Shown here piece by piece: positions 9,905-17,607 of a stretch of DNA of 64,000 bases (position 1 is its first letter; each line of letters opens with the position of its first letter). A program made the translations under genes and the position numbers. Source of the DNA: Pseudomonadales bacterium (GTDB lineage Bacteria > Pseudomonadota > Gammaproteobacteria > Pseudomonadales > UBA5518). The stretch spans positions 93,501-157,500 of the forward strand of contig JACKOP010000004.1 in NCBI GenBank assembly GCA_024234165.1, in the 5' to 3' direction. Under the pieces are notes generated by a model. The model had not been told where the DNA came from and did not search any database. It saw only the letters and a program-made list of their open reading frames with translations.

Positions 9905-9955
9905 CGATTGCCTCCCACACGCTTCGTTTCGTTTCGACCCGACGCCTACCCACAG

Positions 9956-10249
9956 ATCGGCATTCATGCCGACGGGAGTGTCGGGTTGAAACCCGACCTA
10001 CGTCCGCGTTCCGTCACCCCGTAGGTCGGCATTCATGCCGACGGGAGTGTCGGGTTGAAACCCGACCTACGTCCGCGTTCCGTCACCCCGCAGGTCGGCA
10101 TTCATGCCGACGACACTGTCGGGTTGAAACCCGACCTACGTCCGCATTCCGTCACCCCGTAGGTCGGCATTCATGCCGACGACACTGCCGGGTTGAAACC
10201 CGACCAACGTCCGCGTTCCGTCACCCCGTAGGTCGGCATTCATGCCGAC
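9956..10249. repeat. REP locus D: 69-bp tandem array of hybrid doublets
   Basis: Nine cores alternate. CAT stems (centre TC, head GTAG or GCAG) lie at 9956-9973, 10025-10042, 10094-10111, 10163-10180 and 10232-10249; GTT stems (centre GA, CTAC or CAAC 3') lie at 9980-9997, 10049-10066, 10118-10135 and 10187-10204. Equivalent cores are exactly 69 bp apart between 10025 and 10232. Each doublet is head-18-6-18-head (50 bp), followed by a nearly identical 19-nt linker (GTCCGCGTTCCGTCACCCC), so the array grew by tandem duplication. It fills the gene-free stretch 9905-10261. Confidence 0.92.
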
Positions 10250-10261
10250 ACGCCAATCCGT

Positions 10262-11035
10262 TCAGAAACCTTCGGTCTTGTGACAGTTCTTCCACACCAG
10301 ATTCGGAAACAGGCGTCGCATGATATACCCGATACGGGTCTGCTTGCCCGGGAAGACCCAGAACTCACCCTTTGCCAGCGTCGCCTCGATCGCATCGAGC
10401 ACTTCCGCCGGCTGGATCGGCGGCATCATCTCCACCGTCTTCGGCATCACGGTCGCATAGCCCTGCTTCAGCAGCGGTGTCGCCACCGGCGGCGGACAGA
10501 CACACACAAAGCGCACGCCGCTCGAGCGGTTCTCGTGATAGAGCACCTCGGTATACGCCGACACCGCGAATTTGGAAGCGTTGTAGGCGCTGGTAAGCAA
10601 GGTCGGAATGATGCCGGACATCGACGAGAAGCTGATGAAATCACCGCTGCCACGGCGCACCATCGCCGGCAGCGTCGCCTGCGCGATATTGACCAGCCCG
10701 CCGTAGTTGATCGCCATCACACGATGCACCTGCGCATTCGCATGCTCCAGTGCCTTGCCGAACGGCATGATCGCGGCGGCGTTGTAGACACGATGGACCG
10801 GACCCAGCGTATCCTCGATACGCCGTGCGGTTGCGTCGACTTCGGCGAAATCGGACACATCGACCCGATACGTGGTGATCCGTTCGTGCCCCTGCGCGGT
10901 CTGCGCAAGTCCTGCCTCGTTGACATCGAGTGCGGCCACTCGCGCGCCGCGCTCGCTCATGAGCCGGCATGCAAGCTGGCCCATGCCGCTGCCGCCACCG
11001 GTCACCAGCACCACCTTGCCATTCATGTCCATCAT
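10262..11035 (-). CDS. Short-chain dehydrogenase/reductase (SDR)
   Basis: A 257-aa classical SDR. It shows the cofactor motif TGGGSGMGQLA, the NAAA motif (VYNAAAIMPFG), Ser in FISFSSMSG, and the catalytic YNASK (Tyr-x-x-x-Lys). An acidic residue after beta-2 (AALDVNE) suggests NAD preference. The start is the first of two adjacent ATGs, with GGAG 4 nt upstream; GKVVLVTGG follows shortly. The substrate is unknown. It is read away from the PAP2 gene, and the 155 bp between them should hold both promoters. Confidence 0.88.
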   Translation of the reverse strand: MMDMNGKVVLVTGGGSGMGQLACRLMSERGARVAALDVNEAGLAQTAQGHERITTYRVDVSDFAEVDATARRIEDTLGPVHRVYNAAAIMPFGKALEHANAQVHRVMAINYGGLVNIAQATLPAMVRRGSGDFISFSSMSGIIPTLLTSAYNASKFAVSAYTEVLYHENRSSGVRFVCVCPPPVATPLLKQGYATVMPKTVEMMPPIQPAEVLDAIEATLAKGEFWVFPGKQTRIGYIMRRLFPNLVWKNCHKTEGF

Positions 11036-11190
11036 CGGTCTCCACTCGCGGTTGACAGTTGGCGGCATCCTAGTCGCATTGCCGACCGGCGGCAGTTAAA
11101 GCGTTGTAACGTTCGGACACACGGAAGCCCACCCGGATCACCTACACTGCCGCAGCAGATTGCCATGTAATCAGTATGCGGGAGTTACCG

Positions 11191-12093
11191 ATGGACGCCG
11201 TGCTTCACTGGGGGGTCGAGCTCATACTGACGCTGCAGACCCACCGCACTGCAGCGCTCGACGTATTTTTCCGCGCCATTACACAGCTCGGCGGCGCAGC
11301 ACATCTGTTCATCGTGCCGCTGGTGATCTGGAGCATCAGTTACCGGCTCGGCGTACGCCTGCTGCTCGTGCTGCTGTTATCGGCATTGGTCAATTTCGCG
11401 CTGAAGGACGCTTTTGCACAACCACGCCCCTTCAATCTCGATCCTTCGATAGGACCGGACCGCGAGGTGGGTTACGGTCTGCCCAGCGGGCACGCGCAAC
11501 ACACGCTGGTCGAGTGGGGCATCATCGCTGCGTGGGTGCAGCGGCGCTGGTTCTCGTTGCTGGCAGTGGTACTGGTTGTGTCGATCGGCCTTTCACGCAT
11601 CTGGCTCGGCGTACACTTCCCCACCGATGTACTGGGCGGCTGGTTGCTTGGCGCAGCGTTGCTGTGGATCTATCTGCGCTACGGTGAGCGAATCAACGTC
11701 CGTCTGAGCGCCGCTGGCAGTGGATGGCAGCTAAGCTGTGCGCTGGCCGTATCACTGGTATTCGTTGCGTCCTGCGCAGCCTTCCCGCACACATCGCACC
11801 TGGCCGGACTCGCTGGCCTCTGGCTCGGCTCCACGCTCGGGATCATCGTGTGCACGCGGCTGCTGCAGATGCCGGAAGGCGGCGCCCTCTGGCAACGCGT
11901 GTTGCGTTACCTGCTCGGCATGGCCGTGCTGCTGCTCTGGATGAAGCAGTCCGGCACATGGCTGCCGGCGGACCCGGGGATCGCCTGGTTTCTCACCGCA
12001 TGGGGCAACAATCTCATCGGCGGGCTGTGGCTTACCGCCGGCGCGCCTGCGGTGTTCCGGGTATTGCGTCTGACGCCCGGCTCGTGCCGATGA
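11191..12093 (+). CDS. PAP2-family membrane phosphatase
   Basis: A 300-aa polytopic protein with the three PAP2 signatures: KDAFAQPRPF (KxxxxxxRP), GLPSGHAQH (PSGH), and SRIWLGVHFPTDVLGG (SRxxxxxHxxxD). Such enzymes dephosphorylate lipid phosphates such as phosphatidate, phosphatidylglycerophosphate or undecaprenyl pyrophosphate in the membrane. A further set of hydrophobic segments follows the catalytic core (about residues 180-290), making it longer than a minimal PAP2 protein. The start is the ATG at 11191, with GGGAG 6 nt upstream; an in-frame ATG 15 nt earlier lacks such a site. Confidence 0.9.
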   Translation: MDAVLHWGVELILTLQTHRTAALDVFFRAITQLGGAAHLFIVPLVIWSISYRLGVRLLLVLLLSALVNFALKDAFAQPRPFNLDPSIGPDREVGYGLPSGHAQHTLVEWGIIAAWVQRRWFSLLAVVLVVSIGLSRIWLGVHFPTDVLGGWLLGAALLWIYLRYGERINVRLSAAGSGWQLSCALAVSLVFVASCAAFPHTSHLAGLAGLWLGSTLGIIVCTRLLQMPEGGALWQRVLRYLLGMAVLLLWMKQSGTWLPADPGIAWFLTAWGNNLIGGLWLTAGAPAVFRVLRLTPGSCR

Positions 12094-12098
12094 TTGCC

Positions 12099-12487
12099 GT
12101 CGGCATGAATGCCGACCTACGGACTGACCGCCAACCGGTGTAGGTCGGATTTCAATCCGACATCCCGTCGGCATGAATGCCGACCCACGGACCGAACGCC
12201 AACCGGCGTAGGTCGGATTTCAATCCGACATGCCTGTCGGCATGAATGCCGACCTACGAACCGAACGCCAACCGGTGCAGGTCGGATTTCAATCCGACAT
12301 GCCTGTCGGCATAAATGCCGACCTACGGACTGACCACCAATCGGCGTAGGTCGGATTTCAATCCGACATTGCCGTCGGCATGAATGCCGACCTACGGACT
12401 GACCACCAACCGGTGTAGGTCGGATTTCAATCCGACATTGCCGTCGGCATGAATGCCGACCTACGGACCGCATGCATGCCGACCTAC
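12099..12487. repeat. REP locus E: 69-bp tandem array with ATT-stem partners
   Basis: CAT-stem cores (centre GA; the copy at 12305 has AA) begin at 12099, 12167, 12236, 12305, 12374 and 12443. ATT-stem cores (centre TC, head GTAG or GCAG) begin at 12144, 12212, 12281, 12350 and 12419. Spacing is 68-69 bp throughout. Doublets are again head-18-6-18-head, separated by 19-nt linkers of the type GGACTGACCACCAACCGGT, which are unrelated to the locus D linkers. A truncated CAT unit (about 12470-12487) ends the array, and its head gives the stop of the lipoprotein gene. This accounts for all of 12094-12483. Confidence 0.92.
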
Positions 12488-13179
12488 GGGTCGGGCAGCA
12501 CTTCGTCGGGGGCCTCCCATTCCTCGCGGTTTGCCGGGTCCAGCATCTCGTCTGCGTGTTCGTGGACCTCGTGCTCGATCGTACGCCGGATCGCCTCGCG
12601 TGGGTTTGCCCACGCCATCTCCGCCGGCCATACCGGCAGCACGCGAGCGGCCGCTTCATGTACTGCACCTGCCACGCTGTCGCGTGCGCCTTCCACCTCG
12701 CCCTCCACACCCTCCAGCGCGGCATCACGCGCGGCGGCGACGCGCTCATCGACCGCCGCCTCGACGCGCTCGGACAGGACCTGGGTCACATCACCCTTCA
12801 GCAGCGCGACTGCCAACTGGTTGGTGTCGGCGTTCCACACCAGCCCTGCCTTGTCGGCCATTTCGGGAATTGGCGTGTAGCGCGACACCACATAGAACAG
12901 CGGCCCTTCGCGGCGCAACTCGTTGGCAGTGCGCAACAGCCGCATGGTCGGGTCGTAATGCTCCCCGAGCAAGGCGACCATGCGGTTGCGCAGCACCGGC
13001 TGTTCGAACAGGTTGACCCGGTTCGGATCGAAACCGACCAGCGGAGTCAGCAATGCCCACATCAACTGGCTCGACGACGGCAACAGCATCGCCGGTGCAA
13101 GGCAGCCACCGAGCAGTGCAAGCAGCACGCTCCCCGCCACCAATGCCTTGCGCCGCCCGACGCTCCGCAATGCCGTCAT
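12484..13179 (-). CDS. Predicted lipoprotein of unknown function
   Basis: A 231-aa protein with a lipoprotein signal: basic start (RSVGRRK), hydrophobic stretch and lipobox LLGGC at about residues 21-25. The body (GFDPNRVNLFEQPVLRNRMVALLGEHYDP, then NQLAVALLKGDVTQVLSERVEAAV) is not a family I recognise. The middle third is rich in Ala, Glu, Val and Arg and may form a long helix; the C-terminus is acidic. Its ATG overlaps the stop of the upstream metallo-hydrolase gene (ATGA), which indicates coupled expression. The stop TAG is inside a truncated REP unit. Confidence 0.7.
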   Translation of the reverse strand: MTALRSVGRRKALVAGSVLLALLGGCLAPAMLLPSSSQLMWALLTPLVGFDPNRVNLFEQPVLRNRMVALLGEHYDPTMRLLRTANELRREGPLFYVVSRYTPIPEMADKAGLVWNADTNQLAVALLKGDVTQVLSERVEAAVDERVAAARDAALEGVEGEVEGARDSVAGAVHEAAARVLPVWPAEMAWANPREAIRRTIEHEVHEHADEMLDPANREEWEAPDEVLPDP

Positions 13180-14144
13180 CGCGCACGCTCGCGGCGAATG
13201 CGTGCCATCAGGCCGAACATCCCGGCAACGTCGGCAGGGGCGCTGCTCGCCGCAAACTCGCGGTACAGCGTATCGACGTTGACGACGATGCGCTCGGCGT
13301 CTCCCCATGAGGAGTAATCGTCGAGCGCGATGTCGAGCGCTGCCTCGTATACGGGCATGCCGGCGTCGAAGCGCTTGCGCGCCTCGTCACGGATATACAC
13401 CAGGTAATCGCGCACTGCGCGTACCCCGCGCATATCGGTGATCGGCCCATGTCCCGGAACCACGGTCGCAGGAGCAAGCGCCAGTATGTGTTCGCAAGCC
13501 GCAATCCAGTTGCGTACCGGACCGACCCACATGATCGGATGGCCCTCGATGAACAGGATGTCGCCGCTGTAGACCACGGAATCTGCCGGAACGTGCACCA
13601 GCACGTCGCCTCGCGTGTGTGCCGGCCCGACCTGTGCCAGCTCCACGCGTTTGTCGCCCACCTGCAACTCGAGTGCTCCACTGAAGGTACGCGTGGGCAA
13701 ACGCTGTGTGATGCCCTCGAACTCGAACGCTCCGAAGCACTGCAGGAAGAATTCCCCCATCTCGCCGAGCGCGGGCGCCGCCTTGCGAAAATCGAGCATC
13801 ACCTGCGGCACTTCGTGCACCATTTCTTCGGCCGCGGCCGCAGAAGCCACGATCTGCGCCTCGGGCAGCAGACAGTTGCCGTTGCAGTGATCACCGTTGG
13901 CGTGCGTGTTGACGACCGTTCCCACCCGTCGTGACGCCGGAACCGCGCGACGCATCGCAGCAAGCATTTCGCCGGTCAGCCGCAGATCGAACAGCGTATC
14001 GACCAGCAACGCGTGCTCACCGTCGACCACCAGGCCGGCGTTGCTCCAGCCCCAACTGCCATCGGGCTGCAACCAGGCCCAGGCACCATTGCCCAGATCG
14101 TGCAGACCGCGGGTATACGGTCGAATCGCCAGACTGCCACTCAT
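13176..14144 (-). CDS. Metallo-beta-lactamase-fold hydrolase
   Basis: A 322-aa protein with the MBL metal motif THANGDHCNGN (HxxxDH form; the first His of the usual HxHxDH is replaced by Asn in this reading), GPAHTRGDVLVHVP for the next His, SGDILF for the bridging Asp and VPGHGPITD for the last His. The family includes cyclases, lactonases, thioesterases and dehydratases; the substrate is not evident. The start is the ATG before SGSLAIRPYTRG, with a GGA-rich site upstream. It is followed by a lipoprotein gene with a 4-nt overlap. Confidence 0.85.
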   Translation of the reverse strand: MSGSLAIRPYTRGLHDLGNGAWAWLQPDGSWGWSNAGLVVDGEHALLVDTLFDLRLTGEMLAAMRRAVPASRRVGTVVNTHANGDHCNGNCLLPEAQIVASAAAAEEMVHEVPQVMLDFRKAAPALGEMGEFFLQCFGAFEFEGITQRLPTRTFSGALELQVGDKRVELAQVGPAHTRGDVLVHVPADSVVYSGDILFIEGHPIMWVGPVRNWIAACEHILALAPATVVPGHGPITDMRGVRAVRDYLVYIRDEARKRFDAGMPVYEAALDIALDDYSSWGDAERIVVNVDTLYREFAASSAPADVAGMFGLMARIRRERAR

Positions 14145-14318
14145 CACACCATTCCTTTGCAACACCGGCTCGCCCCGTAGCATAGGGCAATCCGCCGCGC
14201 GGCGGCACCCGACCGGATCGATTCACTGGCGCCGATCGCCGGCGTCTGATCGCGGGCGTCTTTCCAAGTGCGATGGTCCGCAGGATACTGGCGCAATAAG
14301 CACAACAGGATGGCGACC

Positions 14319-15776
14319 ATGAGCGACTACCATTTCGAGCGCCTGACCCCGATCGATTTCTCTTTCCTGGTCCAGGAAACACGCGAACGCCACATGAGCG
14401 TGGTCGGCGTGACGATATTCGAGGCCGGCCCGCTGGCCAGAGCCGGTGGCGGAATCGACTTCGCCGCGATTCGCGACCACACCGAGAACCTGCTCGACCA
14501 GGTGCCACGCTATCGCCAGAAACTGATGTGGCGCAGGCGCCGACGCCGTTCCGGCCTGCTGGGGCGCGAGCAGGTGGAGTTGCCGGATGAGTCGCTGCCG
14601 CCGGTCTGGGTCGACGACCCGCATTTCGATATCGCCTACCACATGCGCCACACCGCGCTGCCGCGCCCCGGCGGGGCTGCGCAGCTCAAGGCGCTGGCCG
14701 GACGCATCGCGTCGCAGCCACTCGATCGCGCCCGCCCTCTGTGGGAAACATGGGTCGTCGAGGGACTCAGCGGAGGCCGCTTCGCCACCGTATCGAAGCT
14801 GCACCACTGCATGATCGACGGCATGTCGGGAGCCGACATCACGCAACTGCTGCTGTCGCCGGACCGCAAGACGCGCCGCCATCGCAGCCAGCCCTATAGA
14901 GCGCGCCCCGCGCCGACACCGGCGCAACTGGAACGCGAGTTGCGGATGGAGCAACTCAAGGCACCGTTGCGCCTCGCGGAAGGGCTGCGCGAACTGGCGG
15001 CACACGACGATCTGAGCGGTGAACTCGCACGACGCGTACGCGGCATCGGCGAGACCTTCAGCGAATCGGGAATGGAGCGCAGCGCCTCACCGATCAACGG
15101 CCAGAACGGGCCACATCGGGCGGTCGACTGGATGATGACGCCGGTGCCGACGATGAAGGCGATCGGCAAATCGCTCGGTGGCAGCATCAACGATGCCGTA
15201 CTGACCGTGGTAAGCACGGCGTTCCGCGACTTTTTCCTGCAACGCGGCAGCACTCCCGGCGAGGAGCCTTTCCGCGCACTGGTTCCGGTCAGCATCTGGT
15301 CGGAACGCCAGCGCGGCGAAGTGGGCAACCAGATCATGAACTGGCTGATCGACCTGCCGCTGGAAGAAGAAGATCCACGCCTGCAGATGAGATACATCCA
15401 CGACGTCACCGAAGAACTCAAGAAGTCCGACAAGGCGCTCGGCGTAAAGGCGATCCAGTCGTTCCTCCAGTACACGCCGGGCCTTCTGTCGCTTGCGGTG
15501 CGCAACGCTTCCGGTCCGCACAACACCATGATCACGAACATCCCGGGACCGCAGATGGCGCTTTACCAGATGGGCGCGCAAATGCTCGAGAACTATCCGG
15601 TCGTGCCGATGCTCGAAGAGATGGGTCTCGGAATCGGTGTGATGAGCTACAACGGCACGATGTTCTGGGGCATCACGGTAGACACCGACATCGTCACGGA
15701 CGCCGCACCGTTCTGCGCTGCACTGCAACGTGCCGTAAAATCCGTGGCGCGCACGGCAAAGGTGCGGCTGCGCTGA
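14319..15776 (+). CDS. WS/DGAT wax ester synthase/diacylglycerol acyltransferase
   Basis: A 485-aa acyltransferase that would move an acyl group from acyl-CoA to a fatty alcohol or diacylglycerol, making storage wax or triacylglycerol. The active-site motif HHCMIDG (HHxxxDG) is at residues 162-168, and the N-terminal LTPIDFSFL and C-terminal NIPGP motifs of the family are present (ITNIPGPQMALY). Length agrees with bacterial WS/DGATs. The ATG at 14319 has AGGA 8 nt upstream; the ATG three codons earlier lacks a spaced site. An LRAT-like gene follows after 26 nt on the same strand. Confidence 0.92.
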   Translation: MSDYHFERLTPIDFSFLVQETRERHMSVVGVTIFEAGPLARAGGGIDFAAIRDHTENLLDQVPRYRQKLMWRRRRRRSGLLGREQVELPDESLPPVWVDDPHFDIAYHMRHTALPRPGGAAQLKALAGRIASQPLDRARPLWETWVVEGLSGGRFATVSKLHHCMIDGMSGADITQLLLSPDRKTRRHRSQPYRARPAPTPAQLERELRMEQLKAPLRLAEGLRELAAHDDLSGELARRVRGIGETFSESGMERSASPINGQNGPHRAVDWMMTPVPTMKAIGKSLGGSINDAVLTVVSTAFRDFFLQRGSTPGEEPFRALVPVSIWSERQRGEVGNQIMNWLIDLPLEEEDPRLQMRYIHDVTEELKKSDKALGVKAIQSFLQYTPGLLSLAVRNASGPHNTMITNIPGPQMALYQMGAQMLENYPVVPMLEEMGLGIGVMSYNGTMFWGITVDTDIVTDAAPFCAALQRAVKSVARTAKVRLR

Positions 15777-15802
15777 TCAACGCGGACACAAGGGAACACA
15801 GC

Positions 15803-16324
15803 GTGGCAAAAGGCGATCACCTCTACGTACAAAGGGCCAACGGGCTTTACGCTCACCATGGCATCGACTGCGGTGACGGCACGGCAATTCATTACAGCGG
15901 CGAGCACTGGTACTCGTCGCGCAGCGTGCGGCACACCACCATCGAAGCCTTCGCCCGCGGCGACGAGGTCCTGGTGCGCGACTACGCCGAGTTCTTCGCA
16001 CGCCTGCGCGACACCAAGAGCCTGCCGCGGCGACTGCACGTACAGCTCGCCGAGATCCTGCGCGGCAAGGAATCACAACGCTCATTCTCGCCGGCTGCCG
16101 TGGTGTCGCGTGCGCGCAGCCGGCTTGGCGAATCACGCTTCGACATCATGCTGCACAACTGCGAGCACTTCGCCACCTGGTGCAAGACGGGCATCAACGA
16201 CAGCGAACAGATCTATGCGCTGTGGCGTGCCGTGCTGAGCCCCGAAAGCTACCGGAAGTTGCGGCGCCAGTCGGTGCTCAGCGCCGTGTTCGACCGCGAC
16301 GCATCGGGTTCCGCAGAACCGTAA
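15803..16324 (+). CDS. LRAT-domain (lecithin retinol acyltransferase-like) protein, GTG start
   Basis: A 173-aa NlpC/P60-superfamily protein of the LRAT type. The N-terminal GDHLYVQRANGLYAHHGID carries the catalytic His pair, and HNCEHFATWC carries the nucleophile Cys at residue 120. LRAT-domain enzymes transfer acyl chains between lipids through a thioester intermediate, or act as lipases. The start is GTG with AGGGA about 8 nt upstream. It sits 26 nt after the WS/DGAT gene, so a shared role in lipid acyl exchange is a reasonable inference but is not shown. Confidence 0.85.
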   Translation: MAKGDHLYVQRANGLYAHHGIDCGDGTAIHYSGEHWYSSRSVRHTTIEAFARGDEVLVRDYAEFFARLRDTKSLPRRLHVQLAEILRGKESQRSFSPAAVVSRARSRLGESRFDIMLHNCEHFATWCKTGINDSEQIYALWRAVLSPESYRKLRRQSVLSAVFDRDASGSAEP

Positions 16325-16378
16325 CTGCGTGCGCAGACGCCTGCGCGCCGAACCTACAGGCGACGTTCTGGTTGCCAT

Positions 16379-16539
16379 GTGGGTCGGGTTTCAACCCGAC
16401 GGGGCTTCGTCACGATTTCCGCATCGTCGGCATGAATGCCGACCTACGGATGACGCCGATCCGACATTCCCGTCGGCATGAATGCCGACCTGCGGACGAC
16501 GCCGATCCGACATTCCCGTCGGCATGAATGCCGACCTAC
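16379..16539. repeat. REP locus F (block copy 1)
   Basis: One GTT core (16383-16400, head GTGG, centre TC), then CAT cores (centre GA) at 16426-16443, 16472-16489 and 16518-16535. The CAT units repeat every 46 bp with the linker GACGCCGATCCGACATTCCC. The same block recurs at 16700-16847 and 17422-17583. The gene-free span 16325-16896 holds this block, an AraC-like remnant and block copy 2; nothing else was recognised there. Confidence 0.88.
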
Positions 16540-16626
16540 GGTCCTGGCGGCTGTCCGGCGTGCTGGCGCCGCCACTCACTCGGCGTCATGGCGCACCGGC
16601 GGCGGAATACGCCGCTGCTGCAGATG
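16536..16626 (-). pseudogene. C-terminal remnant of an AraC-type regulator
   Basis: About 29 codons on the minus strand read CSSGVFRRRCAMTPSEWRR and a short tail, which fits the end of the second helix-turn-helix in AraC-family regulators (pattern F-R-R-x-x-G-M-T-P-S-x-W-R; here the Gly position is Ala). Upstream of the Cys-Ser-Ser the reading no longer resembles the family, so only the tail is left. It lies between two copies of the same REP block, and its stop codon is the TAG of the left block's head. The match is short, so a chance resemblance is possible. Confidence 0.45.
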
Positions 16627-16658
16627 GTGCGCGCGCAATCCACCCGTTGCCATGACAG

Positions 16659-16847
16659 AAGCGACCGGAAGGTGTTGTGGATGCGCACAGACATCCCCCG
16701 TAGGTCGGGTTTCAACCCGACGGGGTTTCGCCACGATCTCCGCATCGTCGGCATGAATGCCGACCTACGGACGACGCCGATCCGACATTCCCGTCGGCAT
16801 GAATGCCGACCTACGGATGACGCCGATCCGACATTCCCGTCGGCATG
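16659..16847. repeat. REP locus G (block copy 2) with flanking duplicated sequence
   Basis: GTT core at 16704-16721 (head GTAG), CAT cores at 16747-16764 and 16793-16810, and a truncated CAT half at about 16839. The block and about 40 bp to its left (starting AAGCGA and containing CACAGACATCCCCCGTAG) are nearly repeated at 17381-17579. The two copies form direct repeats on either side of the VOC gene. Confidence 0.85.
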
Positions 16848-16896
16848 TTCCGCAGACCTGTGCGCCTGGAATGCACTCACGGTAGCCGCAAGGCGA

Positions 16897-17355
16897 TCAG
16901 CCTGTCGATGCCTTGGGCTCGATGCGCGCCAGCGATACACCGAATCCGCACTGTGCCGCGGTGCCGAGCACGAACTCCTGGTACCGGCAGAACAGTCCGC
17001 CCAGATGCGCATCGATCTCCGCCTGGCTGTAATCCAGCGCGTGCTGACAGGCGACGCCGCAGGCGGTTGCCCGCGCCAGCGCCGACTCGGCATCGTCCGT
17101 GTCGAAATAGACGTTCATGACTCCCTCGCCGTGCTGCGCGAGAAAACCCGACACCGCGCTGTCGTGCTCGCGCCCGGGCAACGGGGCGCACAGCTCGATG
17201 CCTACGTTCCAGGCAATGGCAACGGCGATGCCGAACGGCGCCCCGGTCCAGTTCGCATCGCGAAACTCGGCGCCCAGCAGGTCATGGTAATAACGCCTGG
17301 CGGCTTCGATATCCCGCACCGCCACGATGATCCGGTTGATTCCCTTGACACTCAT
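16897..17355 (-). CDS. VOC-family (glyoxalase/bleomycin resistance) protein
   Basis: A 152-aa protein beginning with the typical VOC first strand and helix (INRIIVAVRDIEAARRYYHDLLGAEF) and containing a second module (GVMNVYFDTDDAESALARATACGV). The family includes glyoxalases, extradiol dioxygenases, epimerases and antibiotic-binding proteins that use a metal held by His and Glu. The specific role cannot be assigned. GGAGGAT lies just before the ATG on the minus strand. The gene is isolated between direct repeats made of REP blocks, so it could be deleted or amplified as a unit. Confidence 0.8.
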   Translation of the reverse strand: MSVKGINRIIVAVRDIEAARRYYHDLLGAEFRDANWTGAPFGIAVAIAWNVGIELCAPLPGREHDSAVSGFLAQHGEGVMNVYFDTDDAESALARATACGVACQHALDYSQAEIDAHLGGLFCRYQEFVLGTAAQCGFGVSLARIEPKASTG

Positions 17356-17380
17356 CCGATCCTCCGATGGTCATTGTCAC

Positions 17381-17583
17381 AAGCGAATGAAAGTTGTGAT
17401 GGGTATGCACAGACATCCCCCGTAGGTCGGGTTTCAACCCGACGGGGTTTCGCCACGATTTCCGCATCGTCGGCATGAATGCCGACCTACGGACGAGGCC
17501 GAGCCGACGTTCTCGTCGGCATGAATGCCGACCTACGGACGACGCCGATCCAACATTCCCCGTCGGCATGAATGCCGACCTAC
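17381..17583. repeat. REP locus H (block copy 3)
   Basis: GTT core at 17426-17443 (head GTAG), CAT cores at 17469-17486, 17515-17532 and 17562-17579 (CTAC 17580-17583). It matches locus G over about 190 bp including left-flanking sequence, with point differences in the linkers. It sits between the VOC gene start and the end of the CitE-like gene. Confidence 0.88.
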
Positions 17584-17607
17584 GGGCGAGACCGGCCGTG
17601 CCCGTGG

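Noticed and set aside
12109..12474. Repeat-containing small proteins read through REP arrays
   Set aside because: A 69-bp period is divisible by three, so frames stay open with a 23-residue repeat on both strands; there is no ribosome site or independent coding signal.
9956..12487. CRISPR array
   Set aside because: The regularly spaced units are palindromes in alternating orientation, linkers within an array are nearly identical instead of unique, and no cas genes are present.
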